NCBI GenBank assembly: GCA_035637655.1
Contig: DASPWT010000198.1
Coordinates: forward strand, 1 to 64,000
DNA: 64,000 nucleotides
Reading direction: 5' to 3'
Source of the DNA: VBDM01 sp035637655
Lineage (GTDB): Bacteria; Pseudomonadota; Gammaproteobacteria; Burkholderiales; SG8-39
Position 1 is the first letter of the stretch; the number at the start of each line of letters is the position of its first letter. Below, in pieces: positions 61,417-64,000 of the stretch. The notes beneath the pieces are model-generated. The model saw nothing but the letters and a program-made list of their open reading frames with translations. It ran no database searches and had not been told where the DNA came from. The position numbers and the translations under genes are program-made.

Positions 61417-62483
61417 CCGTTCTGGTGACGGGGGGTGCCGGTTTCATAGGCTCGAATTTTGTGCTGGACTGGTTCGCGCAGGGCGCGGAATCCGTGATCA
61501 ACCTGGACAAGCTCACCTACGCGGGCAATCCCGCGAATCTCCGTGCCCTCAAGGACAACCCGGCGCACGTGTTCGTCCACGGGGATATTTGCGACCGGAA
61601 CCTGGTGCGGCACCTCCTGGAACGACACGCGCCGCGCGCCGTCGTTCACTTCGCCGCGGAAAGCCATGTCGATCGTTCCATTCACGGGCCCGCCGAGTTC
61701 GTCCAGACCAATATCCTGGGCACTTTCGGCCTGATCGAGGAAACACGGGTCTGGCTGGAAAGGCAAGCGCCTCCTCAACGCGCGGATTTCAGATTCCTGC
61801 ACGTCTCGACCGACGAGGTATTCGGTTCGCTCGGTCCCAATGATCCACCTTTCAACGAGTCGACTCCTTTCGCGCCGAACAGCCCTTATGCAGCTTCGAA
61901 GGCGGCCGCCGACCACTTGGTGCGGGCGTACCATCACACCTACGGACTTCCGACGCTGACCGTCAACTGCTCGAACAACTACGGACCCTATCAGTTTCCC
62001 GAAAAGCTCATTCCCCTCATGATCCTGAACGCCATCACCCACAAGCCCTTGCCGGTCTATGGTGAGGGTGGCAACGTGCGCGACTGGTTGTACGTGCAGG
62101 ATCATTGCACGGCGATCCGGCAAGTCCTGGAACGCGGCCGCGTCGGCGAGAGTTACAACGTCGGCGGCAACAATCAGAAGACCAATCTGGAGGTGGTGAA
62201 CGCGATCTGCGCCCTGCTCGACGAGGCGAGGCCCAATCGCAAGAGCCTGCATTCCATGTTGATTTCCTTCGTGAAGGACCGCCCGGGACACGACCGTCGT
62301 TACGCGATGGACGCGACGAAGATCACCATTGAAATCGGGTGGGTGCCTTCCGAGAGCTTCGATTCCGGATTGCGCAAGACCGTCGCCTGGTATCTGGACA
62401 ACCCGGATTGGGTCGCGCGTGTGACGAGCGGCGCCCACCGCCACTGGATCGAGAAGAACTATGCCAATCGAGGCGAGGCGTGA
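61413..62483 (+). CDS. rfbB: dTDP-glucose 4,6-dehydratase
   Basis: This 356-residue SDR enzyme converts dTDP-glucose to dTDP-4-keto-6-deoxyglucose. The N-terminal NAD fold VLVTGGAGFIGSNFVLDW, HFAAESHVDRSIHGP, the catalytic VSTDEVFGSLG (Asp-Glu after Thr), the Y-x3-K motif SPYAASKAAADHLV, NCSNNYGPYQFPEKLIPL and RPGHDRRYAMDATKI are intact. It overlaps the glycosyltransferase upstream and the GTG of rfbA downstream. Confidence 0.97.
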   Translation: MTVLVTGGAGFIGSNFVLDWFAQGAESVINLDKLTYAGNPANLRALKDNPAHVFVHGDICDRNLVRHLLERHAPRAVVHFAAESHVDRSIHGPAEFVQTNILGTFGLIEETRVWLERQAPPQRADFRFLHVSTDEVFGSLGPNDPPFNESTPFAPNSPYAASKAAADHLVRAYHHTYGLPTLTVNCSNNYGPYQFPEKLIPLMILNAITHKPLPVYGEGGNVRDWLYVQDHCTAIRQVLERGRVGESYNVGGNNQKTNLEVVNAICALLDEARPNRKSLHSMLISFVKDRPGHDRRYAMDATKITIEIGWVPSESFDSGLRKTVAWYLDNPDWVARVTSGAHRHWIEKNYANRGEA

Positions 62484-63361
62484 AGGGCATCATTCTTGCC
62501 GGGGGCAGCGGCACGCGCCTCTTCCCGGTGACGCAGGTCGTATCCAAGCAGCTTCTGCCGGTCTACGACAAGCCGATGATCTACTACCCCCTGAGCACCC
62601 TGATGCTGGCCGGCATCCGCGATTTGCTCGTGGTCTCCACGCCGCAGGACACACCGCGCTTCGAGCAGCTGCTCGGTGACGGCGCGCGTTGGGGACTCGA
62701 CCTCCAGTATGCCGTCCAACCGAGCCCGGGCGGCATTGCACAGGCTTTTCTCGTCGGAGAGCGCTTCGTGGGGGAGGAGCCCTGCGCGCTGGTTCTCGGG
62801 GACAATATTTTCTACGGCCACGACCTGCAACCCACATTCGGGCAGGCGGCGAAGAAATCCTCGGGCGCGACGGTATTCGCCTACCGGGTGCAGGAGCCGC
62901 AGCGCTACGGCGTGGTCGAGCTCGATGTGAAAGGCCGTGCCCTCAGCATCGAGGAAAAGCCGGCGAAGCCCAAGTCGCACTATGCAGTGACGGGTCTTTA
63001 TTTCTACGATAACCAAGTCGTGCGCATCGCGAAATCGCTCAAGCCTTCGGCGCGCGGGGAACTGGAGATCAGCGACGTCAATCGCCATTACCTCAAAGAG
63101 GGCATGCTTCACGTGGAAACGCTGGGGCGGGGGCACGCGTGGCTCGACACCGGCACCTACGAATCGCTGCTCGAAGCCAGTCATTTCATCGAGACGCTGG
63201 AGCGGCGGCAGGGTCTCAAGATCGGCTGCCCCGAAGAGGTCGCCTGGCACAAGATGTGGATCAACGACGCGCAGCTCGAGGCGCTGGCGGCGCCGCTCAG
63301 GAATAGCGGTTACGGGGAGTATCTGCTGTCGCTGCTGCGGGACAGCCCACGCGACAAATGA
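62480..63361 (+). CDS. rfbA: Glucose-1-phosphate thymidylyltransferase
   Basis: This 293-residue enzyme makes dTDP-glucose from dTTP and glucose-1-phosphate. It starts at a GTG overlapping the rfbB stop (GTGA). The sugar-nucleotidyltransferase signature KGIILAGGSGTRLFPVTQVVSKQLLPVYDKPMIYYPLSTLMLAGI is spread over its first 45 residues. LVLGDNIFYGHDL, RYGVVELDVKGRALSIEEKP, YAVTGLYFYDNQVV, RGHAWLDTGTYESLLEAS and IGCPEEVAWHKMWI follow. A longer reading upstream lacks similarity. Confidence 0.97.
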   Translation: MKGIILAGGSGTRLFPVTQVVSKQLLPVYDKPMIYYPLSTLMLAGIRDLLVVSTPQDTPRFEQLLGDGARWGLDLQYAVQPSPGGIAQAFLVGERFVGEEPCALVLGDNIFYGHDLQPTFGQAAKKSSGATVFAYRVQEPQRYGVVELDVKGRALSIEEKPAKPKSHYAVTGLYFYDNQVVRIAKSLKPSARGELEISDVNRHYLKEGMLHVETLGRGHAWLDTGTYESLLEASHFIETLERRQGLKIGCPEEVAWHKMWINDAQLEALAAPLRNSGYGEYLLSLLRDSPRDK

Positions 63362-63903
63362 AGGTCACGCCGACCGGACTCTCCGGAGTGTTGCTCCTCG
63401 AGCCCCGCGTATTCGGCGACGCGCGCGGGTTCCTCTTCGAGAGCTGGAACGAACGGGAGTTCGAGCGCGCAGGAATCCGGGCTCGTTTCGTCCAGGACAA
63501 CCACTCGCGCTCAGGACGAGGCGTGCTGCGTGGGCTGCATTATCAGATCCGCCAGCCGCAAAGCAAGCTCATCCGCGTTGTCGCCGGCGAAATCTTTGAT
63601 GTAGCGGTGGACATCCGCCGCAGCTCGCCCACTTTCGGCCGGTGGGAGGGCGTTCGCCTGAACGCGGAATCGCACAAGATGCTCTGGATCCCGGTCGGTT
63701 TTGCGCACGGCTTTTGCGTATTGAGCGACTTTGCCGAGGTCCTGTATAAGGCCACGGAGTTCTACGCGCCCGAGGACGAGCGCTGCATCCTCTGGAACGA
63801 TCCGGACCTTCGCATCGATTGGCCCCTCCCCGGCGGCGCGCCCGCACTATCGGCCAAAGACGCCGCGGGGGCGCAGCTGCGGGATGCCGAAGTGTTTCAG
63901 TGA
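63358..63903 (+). CDS. rfbC: dTDP-4-dehydrorhamnose 3,5-epimerase
   Basis: This 181-residue cupin epimerase shows LSGVLLLEPRVFGDARGFLFESWNEREFE, FVQDNHSRSGRGVLRGLHYQI (catalytic His in LHYQ), KLIRVVAGEIFDVAVDIRRSSPTFG, LWIPVGFAHGFCVLSDFAEVLYKAT (second His) and WNDPDLRIDWPL. The ATG overlaps the rfbA TGA (63358-63361). The stop overlaps the GTG of rfbD. Confidence 0.97.
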   Translation: MKVTPTGLSGVLLLEPRVFGDARGFLFESWNEREFERAGIRARFVQDNHSRSGRGVLRGLHYQIRQPQSKLIRVVAGEIFDVAVDIRRSSPTFGRWEGVRLNAESHKMLWIPVGFAHGFCVLSDFAEVLYKATEFYAPEDERCILWNDPDLRIDWPLPGGAPALSAKDAAGAQLRDAEVFQ

Positions 63904-64000
63904 AGATTCTGCTGACCGGAAAAGCCGGGCAGGTCGGCTGGGAGCTCGAACGGCGCCTTCCGCCTCTCGGGCAGGTAGTCGCCTTCGATCATGCATCGCT
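63900..64000 (+). CDS. rfbD: dTDP-4-dehydrorhamnose reductase, N-terminal fragment (cut by the window edge)
   Basis: From the GTG at 63900, overlapping the rfbC stop, the frame reads KILLTGKAGQVGWELERRLP then LGQVVAFDHAS, the NAD(P)-binding start of RfbD (G-x-x-G-x-x-G). Only 33 codons are inside the window. It completes the rfbBACD gene order of dTDP-L-rhamnose synthesis. Confidence 0.93.
   Translation, partial: MKILLTGKAGQVGWELERRLPPLGQVVAFDHAS

Overview
The window is GC-rich chromosomal DNA from a betaproteobacterium, probably of the Burkholderiales/Rhodocyclales sphere. The evidence is the gene content and order: a tkt-gap-pgk-pyk-fba-purC-purE run, aceE-aceF-lpdA with a lipoyl domain on E3, a glnA-ntrB-ntrC set, a Bug/TctC solute-binding protein, DUF4124 proteins and a thiC/pcm/tolC/waaA neighbourhood. 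I see no insertion sequence, prophage, CRISPR array or rRNA. One tRNA gene (Ala, anticodon CGC) is present. Almost every base lies in intact genes, many joined by 4-bp ATGA-type overlaps.

Layout. 1-4.7 kb: RidA (cut by the left edge), a small TPR protein coupled to a KimA-like potassium transporter, a REC-histidine kinase hybrid with its NarL-type regulator, and tRNA-Ala. 4.7-18.5 kb (minus strand): central carbon metabolism (tkt, gap, pgk, pyk, class I fba) with purC, purE and a Sua5 gene. Two additions interrupt this run: a plus-strand DGQHR-domain gene between pgk and pyk, and a three-gene Gfo/Idh/MocA + DUF993 + TIM-barrel cluster between pyk and fba. 18.6-27.5 kb: a beta-hydroxyacid dehydrogenase, nudC, a fused speD-speE gene, dadA, a fumarylacetoacetate-hydrolase family enzyme, rsmE, argA, yggX and rpiA. 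27.5-33.3 kb: the pyruvate dehydrogenase operon. Two near-palindromes 21 bp apart lie over its promoter.

33.5-43.2 kb: folD, prlC, a DUF4124-glutaredoxin protein, xthA, then a Bug-type binding protein followed by a two-subunit molybdenum hydroxylase, and convergent malate synthase. 43.3-48.1 kb: ntrC, ntrB, a DUF4124 protein and glnA. glnA has a recognisable sigma-54 promoter and an upstream NtrC-like site. 48.2-51.6 kb: a rhodanese, uppP, and thiC behind a TPP riboswitch whose expression platform can be read from the sequence.

51.7-56.8 kb is the least ordinary block. A RsbW-like ATPase, a CHASE2-SpoIIE phosphatase, an MBL-fold hydrolase and a STAS protein, all on the minus strand, surround a plus-strand FecR-domain protein and an OmpA-type lipoprotein. 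It looks like an envelope-sensing partner-switching module with no sigma factor in view. 57.2-64 kb: pcm, tolC, waaA, a WaaE-like glycosyltransferase and the dTDP-rhamnose operon rfbBACD, whose last gene runs off the right edge. All functions are inferred from sequence families recognised by eye; no searches were run.
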